DNA of 64,000 bases, from the NCBI RefSeq assembly GCF_024460775.1, contig NZ_JANFYZ010000009.1, positions 1 through 64,000 of the forward strand, given 5' to 3'. The notes under the pieces are model-generated. The model was not told the DNA's origin. It did no database searches and saw only the letters and a program-made list of their open reading frames with translations. The position numbers were made by a program, and so were the translations under genes. Positions 46,328 to 56,300 of this stretch are shown one piece after another (the stretch's first letter is position 1; each line of letters begins with the position of its first letter). Origin of the DNA: Desulfovibrio desulfuricans. GTDB taxonomy: Bacteria > Desulfobacterota > Desulfovibrionia > Desulfovibrionales > Desulfovibrionaceae.

Positions 46328-47038
46328 ATGGGCGGCGGCGCATGGAAAGTGGCGTATGCCGACTTTGTTACGGCCATGATGGCCTTCTTCCTTCTGTTGT
46401 GGATCCTCAGCATGGTGCCGCCCGACACCAAGGCGGGTCTTGCCGCGTACTTCAGCGGCGAGCGCAATTTCGACTCCAGTTCCACATCCCCCATATCAAA
46501 TAATCCGTTCATCCAGAACACGGATAAAATTGATGCGCGCGACCTCAAAATCAACGAGGTTGAAAAGTCGCACTACGCCATTGCGCAAAAAATCAAGCAG
46601 ATGCTCATGGCAGATGCCGTGCCGCAAAATTCCTCGGGCATCAGCGCGGATGACGTGGGCGTGCAGTTGCGCGTCAATTCGGACGTTATGTTTCGGCCCG
46701 GCAGCGTTGACCTGCTGCCCGAAGGCACCAAGGTGCTGGAAGCGGTGCTGAAACTCATGAACGAATACAATCTTTACCTTGTGGTGCGCGGGCACGCTGA
46801 CTCCACCGAGGCCAGACCGCCATATGCCTCCGCGTGGGAGCTTTCCGGCGCGCGTGCATCAGCCATGGTGCATTATCTCGCCGATAAGGGCATCAAGCCC
46901 ACGCGCATGCGTGCTGTGAGCTACGGTGATACGCGCCCCCTCAAGCCGGGCATTGACGAACAGAGCCGCGCCATGAACCGGCGGGTGGAATTTTTCTTCC
47001 ATCGGCCAGAGGTCATGTCATACAGCGTGGTGTACTAG
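46328..47038 (+). CDS. motB: Flagellar motor stator protein MotB
   Basis: The peptidoglycan-anchored stator partner of MotA. The 236-residue product starts MGGGAWKVAYADFVTAMMAF, with the proton-carrying Asp in the membrane helix. Then comes a plug/linker and an OmpA-like peptidoglycan-binding domain (GSVDLLPEGTKVLEAVLKLM, VVRGHADSTEARPPY, LSGARASAMVHYL, RAMNRRVEFFF). It lacks the usual basic cytoplasmic tail of about 15-25 residues before GGxWKVA; no upstream in-frame start exists before a stop. AAGGAGAA precedes the ATG. It ends before a strong terminator. Confidence 0.95.
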   Translation: MGGGAWKVAYADFVTAMMAFFLLLWILSMVPPDTKAGLAAYFSGERNFDSSSTSPISNNPFIQNTDKIDARDLKINEVEKSHYAIAQKIKQMLMADAVPQNSSGISADDVGVQLRVNSDVMFRPGSVDLLPEGTKVLEAVLKLMNEYNLYLVVRGHADSTEARPPYASAWELSGARASAMVHYLADKGIKPTRMRAVSYGDTRPLKPGIDEQSRAMNRRVEFFFHRPEVMSYSVVY

Positions 47039-47066
47039 TCCGCCATTCTGCCAGCAAATTGCAAAA

Positions 47067-47106
47067 GAAACGGCCCCTGTGAAAATTCACAAGGGCCGTT
47101 TCTCTG
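47067..47106. terminator. Bidirectional terminator between motB and htpG
   Basis: Outer stem GAAACGGCCC/GGGCCGTTTC and inner stem TGTGAA/TTCACA are joined by one mismatch, with T-rich runs on both strands. Confidence 0.85.
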
Positions 47107-47146
47107 TTTCACTGACGGGGATGCTTTTGCGGCATCCCGGCCAGAG

Positions 47147-49123
47147 CTATATCTTACGTACTTCCGTGTACCAGGCGGCAGCCTCTTCAAGCAGCTTGCC
47201 CGTGCGGGCCGCCAATGCCTGAGGATCCTTGAGGTAACCGTCCAGCAGCAGGCTGGCGTCGAACAGGCAGCCAGTCATGTCGGCCAGAATCCTGTCGTCC
47301 GCGTCTGCCTTGAACATGCGCAACATACTGCGCAGCAGCGGATGATCGCGGTTGACCTCCAGCACCTTCACAGGGATGGAATCATCCTTCTGCATGACCT
47401 TGAGCAGTTTTTCCATGGAGGACGACAGACCGCCATCGGGCGAAACCAGCACTGCGGGGCTGTCTGCCAGACGGTGAGAAACACGCACGTCCGTCACTTT
47501 GTCGCCCAGGATTTCCTTCATCTTGCCAAGCAGGGCGTCAAAACTTGCCGAATCGTCGTCAGAGAGCGGCGCGGCGGCTTCGTGTTCCGGCTGTTCCTTG
47601 TCGGAAAAGTCTTTCAGGGCGTCATCCGCCGCTGTTTCCACCGACTTGAATTCCCAGTCCTTGTACTTGGCAAGGCCGTCCATGACAAATTCGTCCACAG
47701 GCTCGTACAGCCACAGCACTTCAATGCCCTTGCAGCGGAAGCGCTCCATGTGCGGATTGAGGCGGGCGGCCTCACGGTTGGGCGCTGCCACATACCAGAT
47801 GGTCTTTTGCCCTTCTGGAGCGCGGGCCATGTATTCATCAAGGCTGGTGAGCGCATCCGCATCCGCAAGGGACGAGGAATTGAAACGCAGCAAGGCGCTG
47901 ATGCGTTCGCGGTTGGCATAATCGTGGTAACCCAGCTTGAAAACCTTGCCGTGCAGCTTCCAGAAGCGGCTGTATTTTTCCGCATCGTCCTTTGCCAGCT
48001 TTTCAAGATGGCCCAAGGTCTGCTTGACCAGCACCTGATTGATCTTGCGCAGCACCACGTTTTCCTGAAGCGTCTCGCGCGAGATGTTCAGGGGCAGGTC
48101 TTCCGTGTCGACCACGCCTTTGAGGAAGGCCAGATATTCAGGCACCAGTTCTTTGTTGCGGTGCTGGATGAGCACGCGGCGGGCATAAAGATCAAGCCCC
48201 CAAAATTCGCGGTCAGCACCAAAAAAATCCTGCGCCGAATCGGGCGTGAACAGGAGTGCATTAAACTGCACAGGCGCATCCACAGAAAGATGCAGGGTGT
48301 CCAGCGGCTCCTTAGCGTCATAGGTCAGGGCTTTGTAAAAGGAATCGTACTGTTCCTTGGTGACCGAAAACTTTGGCTCGCGCCACAGCGCAGGCTGGGT
48401 GTTGACCCGCTCGCCGTCCACGAGGACAGGAAAGGGAACAAAGGCCGAGTGCTTGCGGATAACCGACTCAACGCGGAACTTCTCTGCAAATTCGGCGGCA
48501 TCGTCCTTGAGCCATGCCTTGATGACAGTACCGCGCGCGGGCTCATCCCCGGTTGCGGGCTCAACGGTAAAGGTGCCAAGCCCGTCGCTGACCCACACGC
48601 TGGCTTCTGCATCATCGCCAAAAGCCGGACGCGAAGTAACTTCCACCTTGCTGGCCACCATAAAGACAGAATAAAAGCCCACGCCAAAACGGCCGATTAT
48701 GTTGGCGGCATCCGCAGGACCGGAGGTTTCGCCCTCCTCCCCGGCTTCGGCCTTTGCCGCATCGCTGCCGTTGGCGGCATTTTCAGCCGCAATATCGGCC
48801 AAAAACTGCTCGGAGCCGGATCTGGCAATGGTGCCAAGGTTTTCAGCCAGTTCTTCTGCTGTCATGCCAACGCCGGTATCTGCAATGGTCAGAACCTTGG
48901 CGTCCTTGTCCAGGCTGATGCGGATTTCAAGGGGGATATCAGCAAGACGCGGGCTTTCGCCCCTGTTCATACGATAGCGCAATTTATCCAACGCGTCCGA
49001 GGCGTTGGAAACAAGTTCCCTCAAAAAAATTTCGCGATTTGTATAGAGCGAATTGGTGAGGATATGCAGGACTTTGCGCACCTCAGCGCGGAATTGGCGG
49101 GAATTCTTACCAGCCTCTGCCAT
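47147..49123 (-). CDS. htpG: Chaperone protein HtpG (Hsp90)
   Basis: An ATP-dependent chaperone. The 658 residues include the Hsp90 motifs [26 protein letters not shown], and [14 protein letters not shown]. The middle-domain catalytic Arg region is [17 protein letters not shown], and a C-terminal dimerisation domain follows. Compared with E. coli HtpG, about 20 extra Ala/Gly/Glu-rich residues lie between SEQFLAD and IGRFGVG (about 112-141, the ATP-lid region). ATG 49123 is chosen because AGGAGG precedes it. A heat-shock-type promoter and palindrome lie just upstream. Confidence 0.96.
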
Positions 49124-49155
49124 GACAAACCTCCTGAAAAAAGATATAGTTGAAA

Positions 49156-49187
49156 ATAATATCCCCCACTGAAATTTCAAGGGGGAT
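49156..49187 (-). promoter_or_regulatory. Heat-shock-type promoter and palindrome of htpG
   Basis: On the minus strand CTTGAAA (49181-49175), 13 bases, then TATTAT (49161-49156); the -35 is the classic RpoH box. It is embedded in a palindromic arrangement: ATCCCCC (49161-49167) and GGGGGAT (49181-49187) flank the self-complementary GAAATTTC (49171-49178). This could be a repressor site in the promoter. Confidence 0.5.
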
Positions 49188-49376
49188 TTGCCAAATTTTA
49201 CGGCATTTTTCCGCGCGGCAGTTGGCAACGCAGGGAAATTCGCGCGTCCGGCACCCTGTAAAACAGGCTGGCAGGCACGCGCAGACATTCCAATCCAATA
49301 TTTCATATAAAAGGGGGATAAAACATCAAGCCCGCAGGATTCATACTCATACGGGCAAAATGATATTCGTAACTAC

Positions 49377-49405
49377 TTGCCATTTGATGGGAAAAAAGCT
49401 ATCTC
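49377..49405 (+). promoter_or_regulatory. Candidate promoter of cydAB
   Basis: TTGCCA, 17 bases, then TATCTC, just upstream of the GGAGGG site. Modest match. Confidence 0.3.
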
Positions 49406-49433
49406 GCCTGAAGGATATTCAAGGAGGGCCTAC

Positions 49434-50750
49434 ATGGACGTTGTAATGCTTTCGCGTTTGCAATTCGCTGTGGCCGTTTTTTTCCATTTCATATTCGTGC
49501 CGCTTACGCTCGGTCTTTCCGTCATTCTCGCCTGGATGGAAACCCGCTATGTGCGTACCGGTGACGAATTCTGGAAAAAACAAGCCAAATTTTGGGGAAA
49601 ACTTTTTCTCATCAACTTTACCCTGGGCGTGGTGACAGGCATCACGCTTGAGTTCCAGTTCGGTACCAACTGGTCCCGCTACTCGGAATACGTGGGCGAT
49701 ATTTTCGGCTCCCTGCTGGCTATTGAAGCCACGGTGGCCTTTTTTCTGGAATCCACGTTCCTTGCAGTGTGGCACTTCGGCTGGAACCGCGTTGGCAAAA
49801 AAATGCATCTTGCCTCAATTTACATTGTGGCATTTGCGGGCAACCTTTCCGCCCTGTGGATCATTCTTGCCAACGGCTTTATGCAGCACCCGGTGGGCTA
49901 TACCATCAATGAGACAGTTGGCCGTGCAGAGCTTGCCAACTTCTGGCAGGTGGTAACCAATGGCTACGCCTGGGGCATGTACGCGCATACGGTGCTTGCA
50001 TCGTGGGCGCTGGGCGGCTTTTTTGTGCTGGGCGTTTCGGCCTGGCATTTGCTGCGCAAGAGCCAGGTGGACTTTTTCAGGGCCTCTTTCAAGATGGCCG
50101 CGCCTTTCACCCTGATTCTTGTTTTGTTGCTGGGCCTTTCGGGCGACCAGCAGGGCAAGACTGTGGCCCAGGTTCAGCCTGCCAAGCTGGCTGCGCTGGA
50201 ATCCCACTGGGAAACCGGGCGCAACGTGCCCTTTTATCTGCTGGCATGGCCTGACGAAGCCAATGAAGGCAACAAGGTTCAGGCCATCGGCATTCCCGGT
50301 CTGCTGAGCTGGATTGCCTACGGCGATACCAACGCCGAAGTGAAGGGCCTCAAGGACTTTGCCAAGGAAGACCGCCCCCCGGTTATGCCTACCTTCCTGA
50401 GCTTCCGTGGCATGATTGCCATGGCTGGCATCTTTGTGCTGCTGGCCGTAGGCGCTTTTTTGCAACGCAAGAAGGACGAACCCTGCCCCCTGCTGCTCAA
50501 GGCGCTGGTATGGAACATCCCCCTGCCCTACGTTGCCATCATGCTGGGTTGGGCAGTGGCCGAAATTGGCCGCCAACCCTGGATTGTTTATGGTCTCATG
50601 CGCACTTCCGACGCGGTTTCGCCAGTTCCAGCCGAGAATGTCGCCATTTCGCTGGGTGCGTTCATAGTGGTGTATTCCCTGCTTGGCCTTCTGGACATTT
50701 ACTTGCTGCGTAAATACGCCATCAAGGGCCCTGACGCCCAGGAGGTATAG
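49434..50750 (+). CDS. cydA: Cytochrome bd quinol oxidase subunit I
   Basis: The quinol-oxidising, heme-carrying subunit of cytochrome bd, which reduces O2 to water and is used by Desulfovibrio for oxygen defence. The 438 residues contain about nine membrane helices. They include the heme b595 His in FAVAVFFHFIFVPLTLG, the His in WGMYAHTVLASWALGG, the Met region, and GWAVAEIGRQPW near the end. The Q-loop is short (the non-Qlong type, as in CioA). AAGGAGGG lies six bases before ATG 49434. cydB follows after two bases. Confidence 0.97.
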   Translation: MDVVMLSRLQFAVAVFFHFIFVPLTLGLSVILAWMETRYVRTGDEFWKKQAKFWGKLFLINFTLGVVTGITLEFQFGTNWSRYSEYVGDIFGSLLAIEATVAFFLESTFLAVWHFGWNRVGKKMHLASIYIVAFAGNLSALWIILANGFMQHPVGYTINETVGRAELANFWQVVTNGYAWGMYAHTVLASWALGGFFVLGVSAWHLLRKSQVDFFRASFKMAAPFTLILVLLLGLSGDQQGKTVAQVQPAKLAALESHWETGRNVPFYLLAWPDEANEGNKVQAIGIPGLLSWIAYGDTNAEVKGLKDFAKEDRPPVMPTFLSFRGMIAMAGIFVLLAVGAFLQRKKDEPCPLLLKALVWNIPLPYVAIMLGWAVAEIGRQPWIVYGLMRTSDAVSPVPAENVAISLGAFIVVYSLLGLLDIYLLRKYAIKGPDAQEV

Positions 50751-50752
50751 CC

Positions 50753-51778
50753 ATGTTGGAAACCATCTGGTTTGTGCTGTGGGCATTGTTGTGGGCCGTG
50801 TACTTTATTCTGGACGGTTTTGATCTTGGCCTTGGCGCGTTGCTGCCCTTTTTGGGCAAAAACGAGTCTGAGCGCCGCATCATGTACAATGCTGCCGGTC
50901 CCTTCTGGGACGGCAACGAAGTGTGGCTTATTTCCGCTGGCGGCGTGACCTTTGCGGCTTTTCCCAAGGCCTATGCGGTCATGTTCAGCGCACTGTACGC
51001 CCCGCTGCTTCTGCTGCTGTTCGCCCTTATTTTCAGGGCTGTTTCCTTCGAGTTCCGCAACAAGGTGGAACACGACAGCTGGCGCGCCCTGTGGGACGGT
51101 GTGCATTTTCTTGCCAACCTGATCCCCTGCGTGCTGCTGGGCGTGGCTTTCGCCAACCTGTTCATGGGTATTCCCATTGACGTCAAGGGCGTATACCACG
51201 GCAACCTGCTTGGCCTGCTGAACATTTACGGCCTTGCGGGCGGCGTGTTCTTTTTGTGCATGTTCCTGCTGCACGGCTCCCTGTGGCTGGCCATCAAGAG
51301 CACAGGCAGCCTGCAAACCCGCGCAGTGGCATCGGCCACCTTCCTGTGGCCTGTCATGCTGTTGCTGCTGGTGGTCTTTCTGGTTCTCACCGCCATGTAC
51401 ACCAAGCTGTATGCAAACTTTCTGGCCATGCCTGTTCTGTTTGTTCTGCCCTTGCTGGCGCTGGCGGGCCTTGTGGGCGCGCGCGTCATGCTGGGTGCGG
51501 GCAAGCTGTGGCTGGCCTGGGCGTGCAGCGCCGTGTTCATTCTTGGCGTTACCTTCTTTGGCGTTGCGGGCATGTTCCCCGGCATGATCATATCTTCCAT
51601 TGATCCTGCCGCCACGGTCACCGCCTTTAACGGCGCTTCCAGCCAACTGACGCTCAAGATCATGCTGGGCGTGGCTCTGGTCATGGTGCCCATCGTGCTT
51701 GCGTACCAGTTCTGGCTGTACAAGACCTTCTCCGCCCCTGTGACGCACGAGGATCTCAAGGACGAACACGCCTACTAA
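50753..51778 (+). CDS. cydB: Cytochrome bd quinol oxidase subunit II
   Basis: The structural partner of CydA. The 341 residues show about eight membrane segments. Typical motifs are LETIWFVLWALLWAVYFILDGFDLG, MYNAAGPFWDGNEVWLISAGG, FRNKVEHDSWRALWDGVHF and the final VIFLAYQFWLYKTF-like block (here VLAYQFWLYKTFS). AGGAGG at the end of cydA supplies the ribosome site. No cydX-like small gene or cydCD is adjacent. A terminator follows. Confidence 0.97.
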   Translation: MLETIWFVLWALLWAVYFILDGFDLGLGALLPFLGKNESERRIMYNAAGPFWDGNEVWLISAGGVTFAAFPKAYAVMFSALYAPLLLLLFALIFRAVSFEFRNKVEHDSWRALWDGVHFLANLIPCVLLGVAFANLFMGIPIDVKGVYHGNLLGLLNIYGLAGGVFFLCMFLLHGSLWLAIKSTGSLQTRAVASATFLWPVMLLLLVVFLVLTAMYTKLYANFLAMPVLFVLPLLALAGLVGARVMLGAGKLWLAWACSAVFILGVTFFGVAGMFPGMIISSIDPAATVTAFNGASSQLTLKIMLGVALVMVPIVLAYQFWLYKTFSAPVTHEDLKDEHAY

Positions 51779-51806
51779 ACCCAGGCGGTTCTCCCCTTCC
51801 AAAAGC

Positions 51807-51838
51807 AACACCCCGCATCGTCTGATGCGGGGTGTTTT
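51807..51838 (+). terminator. Terminator of cydAB
   Basis: A 13-bp perfect stem AACACCCCGCATC/GATGCGGGGTGTT with a four-base loop and TTTT. Confidence 0.88.
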
Positions 51839-51957
51839 CATTTAAAGCCAGCAGTGCAGCGTTGGCGTTAATCTGACCAACCGGGGTACGGACATTGCCA
51901 ACAATGATTGTCTATATTGTTCTGCGTGGCCCCTCTGCGGGGAAAACTCTGCGCCAT

Positions 51958-51996
51958 AAAAAAGGCTGCACGGCTAATCAGTTTCGTTGTGCAGTC
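51958..51996 (-). terminator. Terminator of the unknown membrane protein gene
   Basis: On the minus strand an eight-bp stem GACTGCAC/GTGCAGCC (one G-U) with a 17-base loop, followed by six T. Confidence 0.65.
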
Positions 51997-52014
51997 TTTC
52001 CCTGTAAAGGGGTT

Positions 52015-52905
52015 CTAATCCGTGGATTCCACCTCACGCACACAGTAGCCCTGATGCCGGAGGGGCGTGAAATAATTGGTGCCCCAGGTCACGGCCAGCA
52101 CAAAGAGCGCTGCGAAAAGCCCAATGGCAGGGCTCCACAAGGGGCTTGCGGAAAGGGCTAGCCGCATGAGCAAGGTGCCTATGACAAAGCCCGAATTGCG
52201 GAACACCGCATGGAAGGCAGGCATGTACCGCTGTGCGATGAGCACCATGGCGATATCTGCAAAAATCAGCACCGTGTAGAGAGTTTCAAAAAACTTGAGG
52301 TCTTCGCCGGTTTTCACAAAGTGCATAAAATCGCGGGAACCGATGAACAGAAATATTACAAACAGGGCCAAGGCCAACATTTTTTTGCTCATGACGTAGC
52401 GCATGCGCAGATCGGCTGTGGCGATAAAATGCAGGTGTTGCCGTGCGATGCGTTTGTACAGGCCAAGGCACAGATACACGCACAAGGCACCGGCACCGGA
52501 AACCGCTATGCTGATAACCGGCAGCAGGTCGTTAACCACGCTGACCGGCTCCGGCAAATGCGCTAGTTCTTTAAAGGCATTGCGCAGCAAAATAAGGGTA
52601 AGTATCTCAAACTGCTTGCCCATGGATTGCGAAAGGGAACTTGGGATCGCCAGAATCAGGCTCATGACCTCAAGCACCAGAATCAGGGTAAAGGCCAGAT
52701 GGATGGCGTAAAAATGGCTGTGCGGCGTAATCGCGGCCAGCCACGGAGGCAGAATGCCCATGCGCTTGAGTTCCACCCCAAGCAGGGCGAGCAGATATAC
52801 CCAGAGGATGCAAAGGGCCACGCGGCGCTGGGTGGCTGCACGCTCCCAGGCTGAGTGCAGCCAGTCAAAGACATCCGTAATTGGCTGTAATTTAAAAATA
52901 AACAT
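52015..52905 (-). CDS. Uncharacterised membrane protein, 296 residues
   Basis: The product has about seven hydrophobic segments (for example VALCILWVYLLALLGVEL, AFTLILVLEVMSLILAI, MLALALFVIFLFIG, TLLMRLALSASPLW). A basic interhelix loop (LYKRIARQHLHFIATADLRMRYVMSKK) also appears. GGAG lies eight bases before ATG 52905. The gene sits between cydAB and the FAD/FeS dehydrogenase, on the opposite strand to both, with its own terminator. I do not recognise the family, and no catalytic motif is visible. Confidence 0.78.
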   Translation of the reverse strand: MFIFKLQPITDVFDWLHSAWERAATQRRVALCILWVYLLALLGVELKRMGILPPWLAAITPHSHFYAIHLAFTLILVLEVMSLILAIPSSLSQSMGKQFEILTLILLRNAFKELAHLPEPVSVVNDLLPVISIAVSGAGALCVYLCLGLYKRIARQHLHFIATADLRMRYVMSKKMLALALFVIFLFIGSRDFMHFVKTGEDLKFFETLYTVLIFADIAMVLIAQRYMPAFHAVFRNSGFVIGTLLMRLALSASPLWSPAIGLFAALFVLAVTWGTNYFTPLRHQGYCVREVESTD

Positions 52906-53356
52906 GCGATAGCTCCATAGATGAGTACCCGGAGATCCAAAGAAACCCCGTCTGGCAGAAGGATATCTACAGCTTGCCAAATGTCAAAGACTACTAATCC
53001 TGTTATGGCAGGCGGAATCATGAATGGCATGCGTGGGCCAATGCCCTGCGCACTTGCCATCCATCAATATAGAACGTAGAGAAAAGGCTTCCCCCGCGTT
53101 GCAGACCTTCGGCTTGCCCGATGGGTTTGAACAGTGTCGGCGGCCTGCGGCCTGCCGAGAGCGCGAGTTTTTTCCAAACTGCCATGCCGCCCGACCCCGC
53201 ATCACTACGGGCATCGGTTCGGCATGGTCGGCTATTGGGCGACTCGCCAATGCGCGGGAAAACAGGGGGTGGATTGAGCATGCCCCGCCTGTCTTCACGG
53301 ATTTGACCGGCGGCAACGCCGCAAGAGCTTCATCGAGCTTTACGAGGTAGAACGTC
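52906..53356. other. Intergenic region upstream of the FAD/FeS oxidoreductase
   Basis: A 450-base gap without a supported gene. Short reading frames on both strands are not convincing. It contains small GC-rich inverted repeats (for example GCGGC-aac-GCCGC near 53313) and presumably divergent promoters, but I found no strong match. A structured RNA leader is possible but not supported by any recognised motif. Confidence 0.5.
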
Positions 53357-56300
53357 ATGCCCCACAAGGGTCCGCATATCTCCATTTCTCCCGACTATGT
53401 GGTGAACAGGATTCTGCGCATCAATATTGATGACTTTGCAGAATGGCCCGAATCTGTGCGCAACCTGGCCATCGCCATAGCCGAAGAACTTTTTCTGGTG
53501 GCCTACAACCCCTTTATCAATGCGGAAACCGTGCGCACCAGCGTGCGCGAAAGCTATGACAAGGAATCGGTCTCCCTGGCGCACTATTACGCCACGGCCA
53601 TCAGCGAAGGCCTGACCATGTTCTGGTCGGCCCACGAGGCCGAAACCGCCTTCCGCGCCAAACTGGTGGACGCCCTGCACGGCGTTTTGCCCGATGAATG
53701 CATTCTGACCAATCCCGCCGCCATGGTGGAATCGGCAACAGACGCCACTGACTTGCGCATGGAACTGCCCCTGCTGGTGGTTGAGCCAGACAATACCGAG
53801 CAGGTGGCCGAGCTTGTAAAGCTCGCCAACGACATGAAGTTTGCGCTCATTCCGCGTGGCGGCGGCTCCGGTATGACCGGCGGCGCTGTACCCGCGCGCA
53901 AGCGCACGGTTATTGTCAGCCTCACCCGGCTGACGCGCATCGGGCCTGTTGACCTTGAAGCCATGACAGTCACCTGTCAGGCCGGGGCCATCACCCAGGC
54001 CGTCATCAACGCCGTGGATGCCGAGGGCGCACTGTTTTCCGTTGACCCGGCTTCCAAGCAGGCATCGACCATCGGCGGCAACATTTCTGAAAACGCGGGC
54101 GGCCCCAGCGCCTTTGAGTACGGCACCACGCTGGACAACCTGCTGTGGTGGCGCATGGTCACGCCCACGGGTGAAATCATCACCGTTGAGCGTGAAAACC
54201 ACCCCCGCCACAAGATCCTGCCCGAAGAAACCGCCGTCTTTGTGGTCAAGGACGTGAGCGGCGGCGTGCGCAACGTGGTACACCTGCGCGGCGACGAAAT
54301 ACGCCTGCCGGGCCTTGGCAAGGACGTGACCAACAAGGTTTTGGGCGGCCTGCCGGGCATGCAGAAAGAAGGCGTGGACGGTATCATTACCGAAGCCTGC
54401 TTTATCGTTCACCCCAAGCCCAAGTACAGCCGCGTCATGGTGCTTGAATTCTTTGGGCGCTCCATGCACCCCGCCGCCGTGGTGGTACGAGAATTGGTGG
54501 CCCTGCGCAACCGCATCCGGCAGGAAGGCGACTACGCCCACCTGTCGGCCATGGAAGAGTTCAACGCCAAGTACGTGCAGGCCATTGAATACAAGCGCAA
54601 GTCCGAGAAATACGAGGGCTCGCCCATTTCGGTCATCATCCTGCAGGTGGATGGCGACGATCCCTACCTGCTCGACAAGTGCGTGGGCGACATCGTGAGC
54701 GTTGTGGAACAGCAGGACAACGTGGACATCATCGTTGCCGCTGATGAAAAGGAAGGCGAGCGCTTCTGGGAAGACCGCCACAGGCTCTCGGCCATCGCCA
54801 AGCGCACCTCCGGCTTCAAGATGAACGAGGACGTGGTCATCCCCATGGACCGCATCCCCGACTTTGCGCTGTTCCTCGAGCAGATCAACCTGGAATGCAC
54901 GGCGGCCTCCTACCGTTACGCCTTGCAGGAAGTGGGTCGTCTGCCGGGCTTCCCCATGGAAGATAAAGACTTTAACCGCGAGTTTTCGCAGGCCTCCAAG
55001 GCTGCCTCGGGCGATGTTGCCGCCACCGAAATTTCGGATATGGAACTGGCCGCCCGCGCAGAAGACTTTCTTGCCAAGCTCAAGGAAAAATACCCCCATC
55101 TTGCCAAAAAGATCGACAAGATCAGGGAATACATGGATGCCAGCCGCATTGTGGTTGCCAGCCATATGCACGCGGGCGACGGCAACTGTCATGTGAACAT
55201 CCCCGTGAACTCCAACGATGCTCACATGCTTGAAGAAGCGGAAGAAACCGCAGCCCGCATCATGGCCGAGTGCCAGGAAATGGGCGGCGAGGTTTCGGGC
55301 GAGCACGGCATCGGCATCACCAAGATCGCCTTTTTCGGCAAAGACAAGATGGACGCCCTGCGCGCTTTCAAAGAGCGCGTGGATCCCCGCGATGTGATGA
55401 ACCCGGCCAAGCTGGTTTTCCGCGAGCTGCCGGTGCGCCCCTTTACCTTCTCGTTCAACCGCCTGATCCGCGATATTCGTGAAAGCGGCCTGCCCGACAA
55501 GGAAAAGCTCATCAGCCTGCTCACCTCCATTCAGGTCTGCACGCGTTGCGGCAAGTGCAAGCAGGTCTGTTCCATGTGCTATCCCGAGCGCTCCATGCAG
55601 TACCACCCCCGCAACAAGAACATGGTGCTGGGCATGCTGCTGGAGGCTGTATACTACAGCCAGGTCAACAAGGGCCGCATTGAGGAAAGCCTGCACAAGG
55701 CCCTGCGCGATATTGTGGAGCATTGCACCGCCTGTGGCCGCTGCATGGCCAACTGCCCGGTCAAGATTCCCTCGGGTGAGGTGGCCCTCACCCTGCGCGC
55801 CCTGCTGGAACACGAAGGCGCTGGCGGGCACCCCATCAAGGGGCATGCCCTTGAATGGCTCTCGCGCGATATACAGCACCGTGTGCCCAAGGCGGCCAAA
55901 ATGGCCTCCCTTGGACAAAAGATGCAGAACAAGTTTCTCGGTTTCGTGCCAGATATGTGGAAACGCCGCCTGAAGAGCCCGCTCTTTTCCGGGCGCGGCC
56001 CCAAGATGGGCTACACGAATCTGTATGAAACCCTCAAGCTGCACAGGGGTTCCATTTTTGCGCCTGCCGAGCCAACGCCGGGCATGCCCTGCGTCTTGTA
56101 CTTCCCCGGTTGCGGCGGCGCGCTGTTCTATGACCGCATCGGTGTTTCTTCCATCATGCTGCTGCTCAAGGCCGGCTTTGCCGTAGCCGTGCCGCCCCGG
56201 CACATGTGCTGCGGCTTCCCCTTGCTGGCTGCGGGCATGGATACGGCCTTTGAAGACAACATGGCCCAGAACCGGCAGTATCTGGCCTCCATGCTGCGCA

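Larger units (their letters stand above)
49124..49433. other. Divergent region between htpG and cydA
   Basis: About 310 bases without a gene. It holds the htpG heat-shock-type promoter (49156-49181) and palindrome (49161-49187) near one end, and a possible cydA promoter (49377-49405) near the other. Confidence 0.6.

Noticed and set aside
47342..49153. A 603-codon open frame opposite htpG
   Set aside because: Antisense shadow of a clear Hsp90 gene with no ribosome site or domain.
53024..53350. A 108-codon frame upstream of the FAD/FeS gene
   Set aside because: Arg/Ala-rich composition, no good ribosome site and a competing frame on the other strand; not convincing as a gene.
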